Shown here one piece after another: positions 33,257-45,104 of a stretch of 64,000 bases of DNA. This DNA is from Rana temporaria. Lineage: Eukaryota; Chordata; Amphibia; Anura; Ranidae. The translations under genes were made by a program, and so were the position numbers. The notes beneath the pieces were generated by a model, which worked only from the letters and a program-made list of their open reading frames with translations, had not been told where the DNA came from and did not search any database. The stretch spans positions 395,579,983-395,643,982 of the forward strand of contig NC_053489.1 in assembly GCF_905171775.1 (NCBI RefSeq). Reading direction: 5' to 3'. The stretch's first letter is position 1. Every line of letters begins with the position of its first letter.

Positions 33257-33754
33257 CATATATGTATGTATATATGGTTACTGTACTGGTTATTCACTTT
33301 ATTGATGATCATTGCTATTGTTTGCTGCTGCTCATTTTACCCATTTGTTTTGCTTACTCTTTACTAAAAGCCTTTTTCAACCCCAGGTGTGTTGGTGAGT
33401 TCAGGTACTACCAGACTGGGACATTATCTCCTAAAGCAGAAAGACCTAGTCAATCAGCAACTCCTCCAGGCGTAGCGCTACATACACAGTGAGGCTAACT
33501 TTTTGTTACTGACACGTTATGACATGTTTTATATTGGTGCAGTGATTTTAAAAGCAGATGAAGAAATTTATGAGCTGCAATCCCACAGTATTTCTGTTTC
33601 ACAAGCTGTCATTTTTCCTGTTTTGGATTGTCTGGCTGTATAGCAAAACTAATACATTTCCCAAACTGTACCTTTGTAAAGTGTTGCAGAGCTACACTGT
33701 TACGATGTTCTATCAGATTACCACTACCCATCAGATTGTGCAAACAGAAGTGAC

Positions 33755-34200
33755 CATAAAATACTTACTGCGCATGAGCGATGCGTTCCGTCATTTGTTC
33801 CACGGCGCTATGCATTTCACACACTTTATGATCTGTCTGGTAGCTGTATTCTGATCACCCATGCGGACATCTTAGTGCACCCAGCTATGTCTTGAATTGC
33901 AGAGTAATTTTAGCAATAAAGTGAGCGTATATAAGTCAATATCACAGATATCAATATACTATATTTATTTATATACGCTCACTTTATTGCTAAAATTACT
34001 TTGAAATTCAAGACATAGCTGGGCATAGTAAGATGTCTGCATGGTGTCTTCTAATCCCCTGTGAGAGGAGAATGTGTCTTCAATGCAGGAGGGGCGTTGT
34101 TCTATAAGAATACTGCTACCTGTCTGATCATAAAGTGTGTGGATCGCATAGCTTGCCGTGGAATGCATCGCACATGCGCAGTAAGCATTTTTTAGTTGGA
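33755..34200. repeat. Imperfect foldback of about 450 bp
   Basis: The inner arms 33881-33935 and 33968-34022 (CCAGCTATGTCTTGAATT ... AGTGAGCGTATATA) are nearly identical. Outer blocks also mirror: CTTACTGCGCATGAGCGATG against CATCGCACATGCGCAGTAAG, and CACACTTTATGATC. The right arm carries about 80 bp missing from the left. The words TTCTATCAGATTAC and CAGATTGTGCAA next to the left arm recur inverted at 35970-36010. Confidence 0.65.
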
Positions 34201-34544
34201 ACATCACTTCCTGTCAGGGTCAGCAGCTAAGACCACCGGACACGTAGCTACAAAAGGGAACTGAGACCAAACAATGGTGTCTGTGAAGATTTTTCTCAGT
34301 TCAGTTCTCAGCAGTTCTCAGAGGAAAATTATCTCCTCTGCAGCCGGTTTAATAAACTGAGAACTGAAGTTCTCAGAGGGAGAACAGAGGAGAAGTTTTT
34401 CCTCTGAAAACGGCTGACATCTGTGTAAAAGTGGGTGGGCTACCTGTAATCTCGTAAGATATTGTGAGATTACAGTGTAGCTGAGTTCAAAAAGTGAAAC
34501 TAAAGTTTAAAAGAACATGTAATTACATGTTTTCAGACATGTGA

Positions 34545-34742
34545 TAACTATATATATATCCTGTATATATATATATACACATGGGTGTGTGTGTATATAT
34601 ATATACACACATATACACATATATACAGTATTTGTATATATATATATGTATACACAAATACATGAATATATATATTTTTTTGTGTTTATATACATATATA
34701 TATATATAAATACTGTATATATGTGTGTATACACACATATAC

Positions 34743-34822
<80 letters not shown>

Positions 34823-34962
34823 TGTACATATGTGTGTGTATACATATATATAAATACTGTATACCGTATATGTGTGTATACATATATATACATACTGTAT
34901 ATATGTGTGTGTATACATATATATACACATACATGTGCATATAGATACTGTATATATGTGTG

Positions 34963-35028
<66 letters not shown>

Positions 35029-35032
35029 TATA

Positions 35033-35070
<38 letters not shown>

Positions 35071-35111
35071 AACATATATACAGTATCTATATACACATGT
35101 ATGTGTGTATA

Positions 35112-35182
<71 letters not shown>

Positions 35183-35205
35183 TTATTTATATAAGTATTT
35201 TATGT
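34545..35205. repeat. 650-bp TA/TATG/CA-rich simple-sequence region
   Basis: Long TA runs alternate with blocks of the type TACTGTATATATGTGTGTATAC. The long Tyr/Ile reading frames on both strands (up to 217 codons) are artefacts. Confidence 0.95.
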
Positions 35206-37065
35206 TGTTAATATTCATTTTTAACCCACTGGTGCTGATATTAGGAAGAAATAAGCCTTCTTCCTCTTATCACACCAGCTTCTCTCCCAGATTCTCCACC
35301 TCTGAGCTGGTGAATCTGGAAGGGAGATATTTCAGTGGAAGGGCTGTGAAATCTTCAGATCTCGGTTTATTAAACTGGCCGTTTGTGACAAAACAGCCAT
35401 GTGCTGTGATGAGAAGTGAAGAACATGTTCTCTGCTCCTTATCTCCGTTTATTAAACCGGCAATGCTCTGTGATAAGCCGTGATCATCATGATCTCGGCT
35501 TATAACGGTTTATTAAACGAACACCAAAGTATTTATCATTAAAGTGATATTTATTTACAGTGAACACACACCAATAAACAGCAAACAAGAACAAGAATAA
35601 CTAATGAACCTAACTGCTATCTATATACAATATCTACAACATAAGGGACAAAGGCAACAGGGATGCAAGGAAGGGGACACGACTGGGTACAAGGGCATGA
35701 AACAAGGCAGAGGGGTGCAGGACAGATCAGGACACTAGAAGGTTCAGGAAGGTTATCAGGCACAAGCTGGTAGCAAGGAGGCAAGCAGACAGGATAGTGA
35801 CGCCCTGGGGGAAGGGAGGAGCAGCCGTAAATATCCACCTGGCAGCTGGAGCCAGGTGTGGCTGATCAGAACCTGCTGGCTTCTGGGAGACACCTGCTGG
35901 TGGACACTGGAACTGCAGCCATCTGCAAAGTGAACCCCAGTGCCACCAGCAGGTGAACTCAACCCTGACACTTCTGTTGCACAATCTGGTAGCAGTAATC
36001 TGATAGAACACCGGCAGATGGCACTAGAGATGACAGGCTTCTTGTAACAAGAACTACAGTGAAAAAAGGATTTGTTTTAATGAAGATTCCACCTCTGTAA
36101 AGTGGGTCTCAGACTCATATCAGATATATGTTTCATGTGAACCGCATGCATACTAAGTCGTTTGTAGGTGTAAGTATAGATATTTCTTACCTCTCAAAGA
36201 GATCACAGTACTCCTGCAGGCAATGCCTTAATTCGAATTACAACACAGCCTTTGGTAAGGTACTATCAGCGCCTACTTCTTTGACTAGGATGCTGTCTTA
36301 TAGTTGACATAATAATGTAAATCCTGGTGCCTGTGCAGTTCTCTGTATAGCTTCACCTCATCCACTAAGCTCTGGAGAAGACTCCCTTGCAAAGTGCATC
36401 TTCCCTAGCAAAATGAACAGTCTATTTTTAGTAAATCAACCCCACTACCTCTAAAGAAAGTATGTTCCAAGCATAAACTACTCTATTGGTAAAACATTAT
36501 TTATTTTTCTAGTTATGAACTTTCCCTCTGCTAGTTTGAGATCACGTTCCAAAGTTCTTGAGCTTAGCTTCATACAACAGTTGTTGCCCTTCTGAACCGT
36601 ATTTACATCCTTGCTTTTTCAACCATCTGAGATAAACAAACCTAAATCTTTGCATTCAGAAATTGAACTGCATTTTCCACTGTTTAGATCAATCTTCCAG
36701 AAATGCACAACCATGTTGCATGCTACAAACTCCTCCAGGAATATCAACCCTATTGCACACCTTTGCAACATCAGCAAACAGACATACCTTACCCACCAAA
36801 CTTGGGTGCGCACAGATCTTTTTTTTCCGTTCAGCCAGAAGGCTGAACGAAAAAAAAGGAGCAGGTACCTGCATCCACACAAGCAACGTAGATGCAGGAA
36901 TCCCTCTCCTGGGACCTTGTAATCTGAAAGCAGGGACTTAATAAATAGCTTAGTTAGGTCACACAGGTCAGTAGGATATTGTACTTCAGTACTTTACATA
37001 ACATGAGAACATATGGCTTGTCCAGCTGTGAGCCAAAAGCTGGCATTGCTGAGCACACATTATCC
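35205..37065. other. Spacer with dispersed repeat fragments
   Basis: 34300-34400 and 35330-35520 share GTTTATTAAAC-type words on either side of the TA-rich block and may be halves of one element. TAGTAAATCAACCCC at 36428-36443 is the end of the MITE family seen complete at 51559. No coding signal. Confidence 0.35.
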
Positions 37066-37072
37066 CATATAT

Positions 37073-37231
37073 CAGGGATATGTAATGAGCGACCCCCCAG
37101 CTGTTGCAAAACTACAAGTCCCATCATGCCTCTGCCTCTAGGTGACATGCCTGTGGCTGTCAGAGTCTTGGTATGCCTCATGGGACTTGTAGTTCTGCAA
37201 CAGCTGGAGGTCTGCTAATTGCATATCCCTG
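37073..37231. mobile_element. hAT MITE (CAGGGATATGCAAT family)
   Basis: Almost the whole 159 bp is a foldback with arms beginning CAGGGATATG, then CAGCTGTTGCAAAACTACAA and GTCCCAT. The 8-bp flanks CCATATAT and CCATATAC match at 7 of 8 positions, which supports hAT. Confidence 0.85.
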
Positions 37232-37493
37232 CCATATACTATCCCTTTACAGGGGAGTTCAGTGTATTACAAAGAGCACAGTTGATGAAACACCTTGTAA
37301 ATGTAACCTTGTATGCTGGACTATGGGGTGTCAGGGACTGGAGTATAGTCTCTTCTACAGAAAGACACTATTTTTCAGAAAAAACATCAGGGACTGCAAT
37401 GTGGGTGTCTGGACAAGTGCAGCCCTTGTACCCCCCTACATGCTGCACTTTCTGACCTAGCCACCTGATATCTATTAGCCATCTCTACTGTAA

Positions 37494-37908
37494 AGCCCTG
37501 TACACACAATCAGATTTCTGATGGAATCTAATCCGATGGATTTTTTCGTCGGATATCCGATGAAGCTGACAATCATCAGTCTTGTCTACACACTATCAGA
37601 CTAAATTCCGACCGTGCCAAAACACGGTGACGTAAAACAGTACGACGAGCCAAACAAAATGAAGTTCAATGCCTCTGAGCATGTGTCGACTTGATTCTGA
37701 GCATGCGTGGATTTTTCTCCGATGGAGTTCCACACAGACGATCGGAATTTCCTATCGGTTTTTTATCCATAGGAAAAATTTAAAACATGTTCTATTTTTT
37801 TACACCGATAGAAATAAGACAGATGGGGCCCACACATGATTGGTTTGTCCGATGAAAACAGTCCATCATTCTTTTTTCATCGGACAAACGGATCGTGTGT
37901 ACAGGGCT
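37494..37908. mobile_element. TAA-flanked MITE, AGCCCTGTACACAC family
   Basis: Termini AGCCCTGTACACACAATC and (inverted) AGCCCTGTACACACGATC lie inside TAA direct repeats. It is related to 31482-31867 across the whole interior, including GATATCCGATGAAGCTGAC and the GAGCATG-GTCGACTTGATT centre. Confidence 0.85.
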
Positions 37909-38482
37909 TAAGTAATTTTCTGAACACAGTTGCCCTCCTACTGATACAAATCAAGGAGACACTGCATGCCATCTGATATCAAGCTTGTCAGTCTGCACAT
38001 AAAAGAACCTGAAGCCAGTACAATGTTATAGCATTTTGCCCTTTATGATCTACTGTGGTAGTTACAACATGTGCTTCTTCTAACAATGACTAAATTCACT
38101 GAAACCTGTAAGTGTCTTGACTTATTGCTGGATTGTATGGATAATAAGCAAGCTATACGGTGACTTGTAGTCCTACAATGCATATTAATGAAACATGTGG
38201 CTGTCTGTTTTATTCTATCCATAGAAAATCTGTGAGATGGCCTTGCAAATTATTGCAAGAGAATTTTGATAAAATATGTGTGACAATCTTGCATTACTGT
38301 TTATTTCATCACGGATTTATTGGAAGATGATGACGGTTTCATTAAAAGTACATTTAAATCAAAATGTAAAATGAAACCTTGAGATGCACACAGGAACTAC
38401 TTACCTGCTGAGTTGAGTTTCTCATCTATAGAACTTCATCAATAACTTTATTTTTAAAATGGGTTGACAGACCATCATGGTA

Positions 38483-38980
38483 TTATGCCGCGGACACACG
38501 ACCGTTATTCATGTCATGCAAAAAAAACAAAGTTTTTCTCAACGTGATTTGTCATGATTTCTCTCAAGCCTGCCTTGCATACAGACGTTTGTGAAAAAAA
38601 ATGCTTGAGCAAAGAGCAGTGACAACACGCATGACAACACGTACGACGGCACTATAAAGTTCCATTTGAATGGCGCCACCCTTTGGGCTGCTTTTGCTAA
38701 TTTTGTGTTACCGCATGTTAGTAAAAGTTTGGTGAGAGACAATTTGCGCGCTTTTCAGTCTTCGTGCTTTTCAGTCTGTTACAGCGTGACGAATGTGCTA
38801 TCTCCATTACAAACGCAAGTTTTACCAGAACAACCGCTCTGAGCATGCATGTTTTTTTCCCCCTCGTAAAAGCTTACACACGACCATTTTTCACGACATG
38901 AAAAACAACGAGAAAAAATAGAGCAGGTTCTAAAAAAAATCGGGCATTTTTCTCGTCGAGAAAAATGGTCTGGAGCATAC
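38483..38980. mobile_element. Truncated MITE (TTATGCCGCGGACACACGACC start)
   Basis: The left end resembles the other ACACACGA families. The right side reaches CTCGTCGAGAAAAATGGTC and then breaks off. The internal GGCGCCACCCTTTGGGC block is shared with 44678-45102. Confidence 0.55.
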
Positions 38981-39420
38981 ATTTTAGCCCAGTTCAAGTT
39001 TAATTGGGTGTGAGGGGTATGTGTCAATACTCCAACTCACTGCAAATGGTGGCTTATAACTTTGTTTCTTTCTTGAGGCTTGTTTCAAGAAAGACTATTT
39101 GATTCACTCTTAATCTAATATATTTCAATCTGTTTGATAGCCCAGTCACATTGACATTCTGATCGAGTGTACTCATTTTTTAAAAGCTAATATTTCAGGT
39201 GGAAACAAAAAAGGAAGCAGTCAGCCTTAAATATTTGTAGTGGATTTATATCGGGACTCAACTTATGTGGTATAACCTAACTTATTTTTAAATTAATCTT
39301 TTAAAGCACTTAAAATAAGTTGATCAAATTAAATTAATAGGAAATTGATTACCATTTTAATTGTAATACGGGTTGAGAAAAGAGTAAAAAGACATATTAT
39401 ACAATTTCTGAGTGATGAAC

Positions 39421-40205
39421 TTAAAGTCGTTCTAAAGGCTGAAGGTTTTTTACCTTTAATACATTCCTTTCATTAAAGGATGTTTACCCATTTTTAGGGT
39501 GGAACACGTAACATGTTCCCAAGCCTGTAGCGACTCCCCTATCCGCTGCATCTATTGACAGCAAGCGGGGGATCTTAGCCCCCCACTCGCTGTCACTACT
39601 TTAAAAAAAATTTGACTCCACCCACTCGACCACATCATTCATTCACAGAGTTCTGTGAATGGAAACTACAACTACCGACAAACTTTTTAGCTGTCAGCTT
39701 GCAGTTCTCAGTGAACTAATCAGGGTGCAGTTGAGTGCTCTAGGAAGTTCATTGTCTCTTCCTGTCAGTGTGACTGAGACGTTTGCAGGAGTCCTGCATG
39801 GCACCCATGATCCACGATCTGCTGATTGTGGGTGCAATGCTTTCCAGGCTCCTAGTAAAAATAATAAAAAATGCCCATTTTTTTAAAAAGGTGAACTTAG
39901 GATAAAAAAAGCTTCTCAGTGCAGCTCCACCCCCTTTGCCCCCTTATACTTATTTGAGCCCGATCTTGATCCAGCAATGTGTCAAAAAGCAGTGACTTTC
40001 AGCTCTCTCCCTCCTTATAGGCTCAGAGACATTAGCAGGAGCCAGTGTCTTGGGAGCAAGCCCACACAAGTGCCCCCATAGCAAGCGGCTTGCTATGGTG
40101 GACACTCAGTGGAGGGGAGGAGCCCAGATCCTCCTCTTATCGGGCATAAGAGGAGGATCTGGGCAAAACTGTTGTACAGAGCAGGTAAGTTTAACATGCT
40201 AGTTA
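39421..40205. repeat. TTAAAGTCGTTCTAAAG repeat and adjoining foldbacks
   Basis: Starts TTAAAGTCGTTCTAAAGGC; the same start recurs at 41149. Further right is a hairpin CAGATCCTCCTCTTAT / ATAAGAGGAGGATCTG (40126-40160). The limits are uncertain. Confidence 0.4.
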
Positions 40206-40226
40206 TTTAAAAAATGGTTTACAATC

Positions 40227-40669
40227 CAGGGCTCAAGTCCTGCGGGAACGCGTGGGAACGGAGTTCCTTCACTTTTTTCACAGCAGGAACTCAGTTCCCT
40301 TTGCAGGACTAGAGCAGCCGAGAGCAGCCAAGCCATCCGAGCCAATCCTTCTCTAATCGGCGATGCCCAGCTCAAATCACTGTCAGGGGCAGGCGAACCT
40401 TAGTAATCCTTTATGTTACTGGCCGCTTCCTGCATATGTATTCATCAGGTAGTGTGCAGGTATTTCGTCACTTCCTCGATGCCGCAATGTCTCCTGGGAG
40501 CTTTTGTCATTGTTCCCAGGAGACATTGCGCAAGTTATCACAGGATTTAGAAAGAACATGCGGTTTAGTAATTATGCATATGAGCGTATCATTTTTTTTT
40601 TTTTTTTTGGTGGGGGAGTGGATCTTGGGTGGGAGTTCCCACACTTTTTTCCCCAGGACTTGACCCCTG
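40227..40669. mobile_element. hAT MITE (CAGGGCTCAAGTCCTG family)
   Basis: The ends CAGGGCTCAAGTCCTGCGGG and (inverted) CAGGGGTCAAGTCCTGGGGA sit inside a perfect 8-bp target duplication TTACAATC (40219-40226, 40670-40677). An internal hairpin GCAATGTCTCCTGGGA lies at 40484-40530. Non-coding. Confidence 0.9.
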
Positions 40670-40794
40670 TTACAATCACTTTAAATCAGTTGGAGAGTTA
40701 GTTACATGTATGGATACTTAAAGTACAATTTGTTTGGGGGATAAAATGGAGAGGTATTTAAACACATCAGGTTTTTATCACTGTCTGTTCCACA

Positions 40795-41070
40795 GTTAGG
40801 GCACTTCACCCTTTTTATTTGTCCTGTTTACTGCTATCACCAAGAGTGAAAGAAAAGAAAAAAAATCCCTAATTTTGGGTTGTCACCAGAACAGGAATAG
40901 AGGAGAAATCGTTTAATGGCAGCACTAGTTTTGGTGACCCTGGTGACAACCAGGGATTTCTTCACTTTGGAGGGATCTCCCCTCACTTCCTGTTTTTGCC
41001 ATGGGACAAGAAGTGAAGGAAAAATCTCCCAAATGGGACACAGAGGGCAAAAAAAAAAGTTACTTTAGTT
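40795..41070. repeat. Foldback repeat just upstream of the exon
   Basis: AAGTGAAGGAAAAATCTCCC and TCACTTCCTGTTTTTGCC type blocks, with GGTTGTCACCAGAACAGG mirrored by CCTGGTGACAACC. Likely a short palindromic DNA element; termini not exact. Confidence 0.45.
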
Positions 41071-41243
41071 CTTTAGTACTCACTGAAACACCTGTTCATC
41101 AGCCAAATAATGAAGGGGACTATTTACAGGCTGTGGCTTAAAGTCGTTCTAAAGTCAAAAGTTCAATTTAAACCTGATAAATCATAGTGATTGTTACACA
41201 GTTTGGTATTGTTGGAAATATTTATATTTTTTTCTCTTTTCAG

Positions 41244-41316
41244 ATTAGCTTTATATGTGTATGAATATTTACTGCATGTAGGAGCCCAGAAATCTGCACA
41301 AACTTTTCTGTCAGAG
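41244..41316 (+). CDS. ssbp2/ssbp3: SSBP2/3/4-family (SSDP) internal exon, LUFS/LisH domain
   Basis: The 73-bp segment encodes 24 residues reading LALYVYEYLLHVGAQ then KSAQTFLSE, a near-invariant stretch of vertebrate single-stranded-DNA-binding proteins 2, 3 and 4. It lies in the N-terminal LUFS region with its LisH helix, which mediates self-association and binding to LDB1 in nuclear LIM-homeodomain transcription complexes. Splice signals agree: a pyrimidine tract TTTTTTTCTCTTTTCAG ends at 41243 and GTAAGA starts at 41317. The first base completes a split codon (upstream phase 2, the lysine of REK), and the exon ends on a codon boundary before the IRWEKN exon. That next exon and exon 1 were not found in the window, so both flanking introns exceed 22 kb. 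Residues cannot separate the paralogues; long introns mildly favour SSBP2 or SSBP3. Confidence 0.93.
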
Positions 41317-43440
41317 GTAAGAAAACGTATTTATTTTTTTATAATTTGTTGCCTAGCCAATGAATACTGAAAGAGCAGCTTTGTAAGTAAAATAGTTCTA
41401 AATGAATTAATTAAGTCATTAAGTAATTAGAATGTGGGAAAATATGATTCTGCAGTCTATGACTGCTATAATGATTCTCAATAAAAATTAATTGAAAAGC
41501 AGAGTAGCAGCTATACTGTAAACAACAAGGATAACCCTTGATGGGATTTTCTTCAAAAAGAGGAAGTCTGGTATATGATAGAGTTATTTTGTATTATGTT
41601 TTCTTAACTAGTGAAAGAGTAGTATTAGGTAGTAGTATTTTTATTATTTTTATAGGCTTACCTAAAAACAGGTGTATGATAGTATGCTGAAAATGTAAGG
41701 GGCCCAAATGATACCTTTGCAAGTTCACTATCCATTGGATAAGAAAGTACCTGCTCAGTGCTAACTGGCATATAGGTTGGTGTCAGCTAGAGGAATTGCA
41801 TGACTTTCTCTCACAATATATAAATACTTATTGCATTTTTAGTTAATTTAAAGCTGTAAAGAAGAAAAACTGAGTTTGAATTACGGGGGTATCGAGGAAT
41901 GATTGTAAATGTATTTTTCTCCTGCAACAGCTGAAAGTAGGCTTCTCCTCCTCTCCCTTTTGTCAACATTCAGCTGCCACAGGAGGAAAATATAGGGGAT
42001 TGGTACTAATATATGCCACCCCCGCCACCCCTCATTTTTCTGTTCCTCTTCCTTCTGTTGCCCTGGTCCCATGTGTTCTCCCTTGCTCCCCCTACCTCCC
42101 ATTGTTTCAGGACGGAGAGCGGGGAAGAGGCCGGTAAATATGTCAAATGCATATGTGTTGAAGCTTTGAGGTTCACCCCCCCCCCCCCTAATGCAATAGA
42201 CTGTGCACACCTATGATCCTGAAGTTCAGCTTTAAAATGTGAAGTCATGGGTTTTCAACTCACTTTGATAAGATTACTTCTCACGTATGGTTGAGTCTTC
42301 AGAAAAGGAAAAAACAGGAAAATCTCCCCAACAAAACCCAGATGGGGGAGTTTAATCTGCTGAGTGCTGGAACAATACTGCCAGAGTGCAGAGAGCTATG
42401 CTAGTCCTAGGCTGTCTGGGTCCAAAAGAAAAGGAGGATAGTAGAGGGGTGGGGAGAAGAGAAACAAAGGTGTGATGCAGAATAACTATTACAGGAAGGG
42501 TTGTCTTTTGAGATGTTCTTTAAGCCGACTATTGTTGGGACCTTTTAAGAGTGTTAGTGCACTTAACAACAGCCCCAGTTAACATGCATGTGGTATAGGT
42601 ACAGTATAGTTAAGATATAGTCTCAGCATATTCTGGTAAAGGGTTGGTATAGGCGCAGTCTAGGTTTGGAATAAGTGTGATATAGAGTGCAGTATGGGTG
42701 CGGTATAGATGGGTACACTTGGTGTCCTGCTCTTAATGGCCCAGTCCCTGCTAGCAGTATCAGCAATAGGTGAAGAAAGGGGGGCCCACTCAGTCTTTCC
42801 ACTGACTGCCTCCAGATATTCAGCAATGAGAAGCAGAGGGTGAGAGGATGCTCTAGTCTCCCTGCAGCAATGGTGCAGATGTGTTCGCTGGGATCTGTGC
42901 TACGCAACCTCAGGTCTCAGTCTCCGGTCACTCGTCCTATGGATGATCCGTGTGCACCAGGAACGATATGCACACCTCGGCTCCTGCGCTGCAAAGTGGA
43001 AGAAGCTTCCAGTGCAGTTTGGTGAAAACTGTTCCACAGAGTGCAACTGTTCCACCTTTCCCCTTCCTCCTCAGTGTCCGTTGGGATTTGTATCGTAAGG
43101 GTCCATAAGACCCATTCTGTGATTGATGTTTCAGACTACAATTCCCATGATCCTCAACATTCTGCATTGAACTTAATAGGCTTTTCTGGCTGTAGTTCTC
43201 CCTTTATTGACTTGAGGGGATAGTTCAAAACAACAAAAAGTGAAAGTAAACTGATTGAATGAGGGAAATGTCTCCTTCTCCATGTTTCTGTTGTCCAGAA
43301 CCAGGCTAAACATTTTTTTGTAGTTCATTAGCAAAGCACTGAGTTGGTATGTGCTGAAGAAAGGACAGCAGGCCATACTTTTTTCCAGTGCAGTGCAGCG
43401 CAATGCAAGGCAATCCACCACCTTCCGTTGAGCTGATGCA
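41317..43440. other. Intron sequence without further recognised gene
   Basis: Follows the GTAAGA donor. A few repeat words are present (ACTACAATTCCCATGAT at 43136, hAT-type), with a C-rich run near 42176. No second exon of the SSBP family was seen. Confidence 0.5.
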
Positions 43441-43446
43441 ACTTAA

Positions 43447-43987
43447 AGCAGGGGTTCACCCTAAAAAAAATTCTAACATCACATTGAGCTCACTTCCGAC
43501 ATTGACAGTATGCTGATCTTTTTTTTTTTTTGCCGTACATACCGTTGTATCGTTATTTTCCCAGACGGCTTCCGGGTAGTGAATCCCGCGGGGGAGGGAG
43601 CGTTCCTATGCACAGGCTAAGTGATTGACGTATGACAAAAGCTTCCCCCCGGCGCATACGGCCGCGTCACGAGTTGCCAAAAGAAGCCGAACTTCGGTGC
43701 GCAGGCACCGTATAGTGCCGTATAGAGCCGACTCGCAGTCCGGCTTCTTTCGGCAACTCGTGACACGGCCGTATGCGCCGGGGGGAAGCTTTTGTCATAC
43801 GTCAATCACTTAGCCTGTGCATAGGAACGCCCACTCCCGCGGGATTCACTACCCGGAAGCCGGGGGGGAAAATAACGATACAACGGTATGTACGGAAAAA
43901 AAAAAAAAAAAAAAGATCAGCATACTGTCAATGTCGGAAGTGAGCTCAATGTAATGTTAGAATTTTTTTTTAGGGTGAACCCCCGCT
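43447..43987. mobile_element. TTAA-flanked near-perfect palindrome (541 bp)
   Basis: Arms start AGCAGGGGTTCACCCT on both sides within TTAA (43443-43446, 43988-43991). Almost the entire length folds back around 43717, including ATACGTCAATCACTTAGCC and GCATACGGCCG. The core is CpG-rich. The class is probably a piggyBac- or Kolobok-type non-autonomous element. The mirrored 62-codon frames are artefacts. Confidence 0.85.
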
Positions 43988-43999
43988 TTAATAAAACCT

Positions 44000-44675
44000 G
44001 TAACATTTCAATACATTTCAGTTAAAAGCAAATGTGAACTGTGTAATGCACCACGATCGGTGCCTCAGCACTGCAGTGACCCCAGTGCATTTCACTGCAT
44101 GTTGTAATGCAGCGGCTGGTGTGGTGGTAGACCCATAATGTTTTCTTTCTCTGAATATATCACATTTATGACAGTACATATGGGAATAATACTCAGAACA
44201 TAGCTGTGTGATTTTTACTTGGAGTTGTTGTTTACCAATGTTAGCCCTGGCACATGCAAGAGATTAAAAGGAAACATTCAGGTCACATCCCTATCCAGAT
44301 GTTTAAGATAAAAGTATTAAGCTCTGTTTTTGTCCTAAATCCTGTCTAGTGCACTGGTAGTTTATTTACAGTGGAAATGTTACATAAAATTGAAAATCTC
44401 TTTGTGGGAGTACAGTGCTGCTTTTGAACTAACATGCATATTTCTAACATTGTGTTGCCATATACCAGCAGGCTGTGAAATTGAAGATTATTTTTAATTT
44501 ACGTTTACATTGCCAGGTTATGGTCAGTCATGAATGTTTTGTGACTTGCTGGGTTTTCTATACATATTTATTCAGATAAAATACATAAAAGGCAGCAGAT
44601 TTACCTTCCAAAAGATTTGTATTTCTGTTCAGTTCTGAGATTTACACAGCACATTCCTCAAAACATTTTGCTCTA
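44000..44675. other. Spacer without recognised feature
   Basis: AT-rich, with no domain, terminus or tandem repeat seen. Confidence 0.45.
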
Positions 44676-44677
44676 AC

Positions 44678-45102
44678 GCCTCGTACACGCGATCAGACTT
44701 TCTGCGGACAAAGCCTCAGACTTTTGTCCGAAGGGCATTGGCCGTAAACTTGTATTGCATACAAACGGCAAAGAATTGTCAGCCAACAAACCAGAAGCTA
44801 CGTGTTTTTTCAGCTCTTTAGCGCCACCCTTTGGGCAACTTCTGCTAGTGTTGTGTTATGGTGAGCATTGCTTCCAAGCACACGTGCTTGTACTTTGGAC
44901 CTTTGTGTGACGGACTTGTGTACACACGATCGGGTAATCCGACAACACACAATTATTAGCGGACAATTTTAAAGCATGCTATCCCAAATTTGTTGGCGGA
45001 AAATCTGACAACAACTGACATACAAATGGTCGGATTATCCGAAAACAGGCTGTCATCACACAATTCCCGTTAAATTATCCGATGGTGTGTACGGGCCTTT
45101 AG
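44678..45102. mobile_element. MITE, CGCCTCGTACACGCGATC start
   Basis: The left CGCCTCGTACACGCGATCAG and inverted right AGGCCCGTACACACCATCGG ends are diverged members of the ACACACGATC group. Flanks are TAA and TTA. Shares GCGCCACCCTTTGGGC with 38483-38980. Confidence 0.6.
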
Positions 45103-45104
45103 GG

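Noticed and set aside
34541..35194. 217-codon Tyr/Ile-rich frame
   Set aside because: TA/CA-type simple sequence on both strands.
42000..43240. Possible further SSBP exon (IRWEKN... exon) downstream of 41316
   Set aside because: I looked for tryptophan-rich codons next to splice sites and found none; a translated search is needed to be sure.
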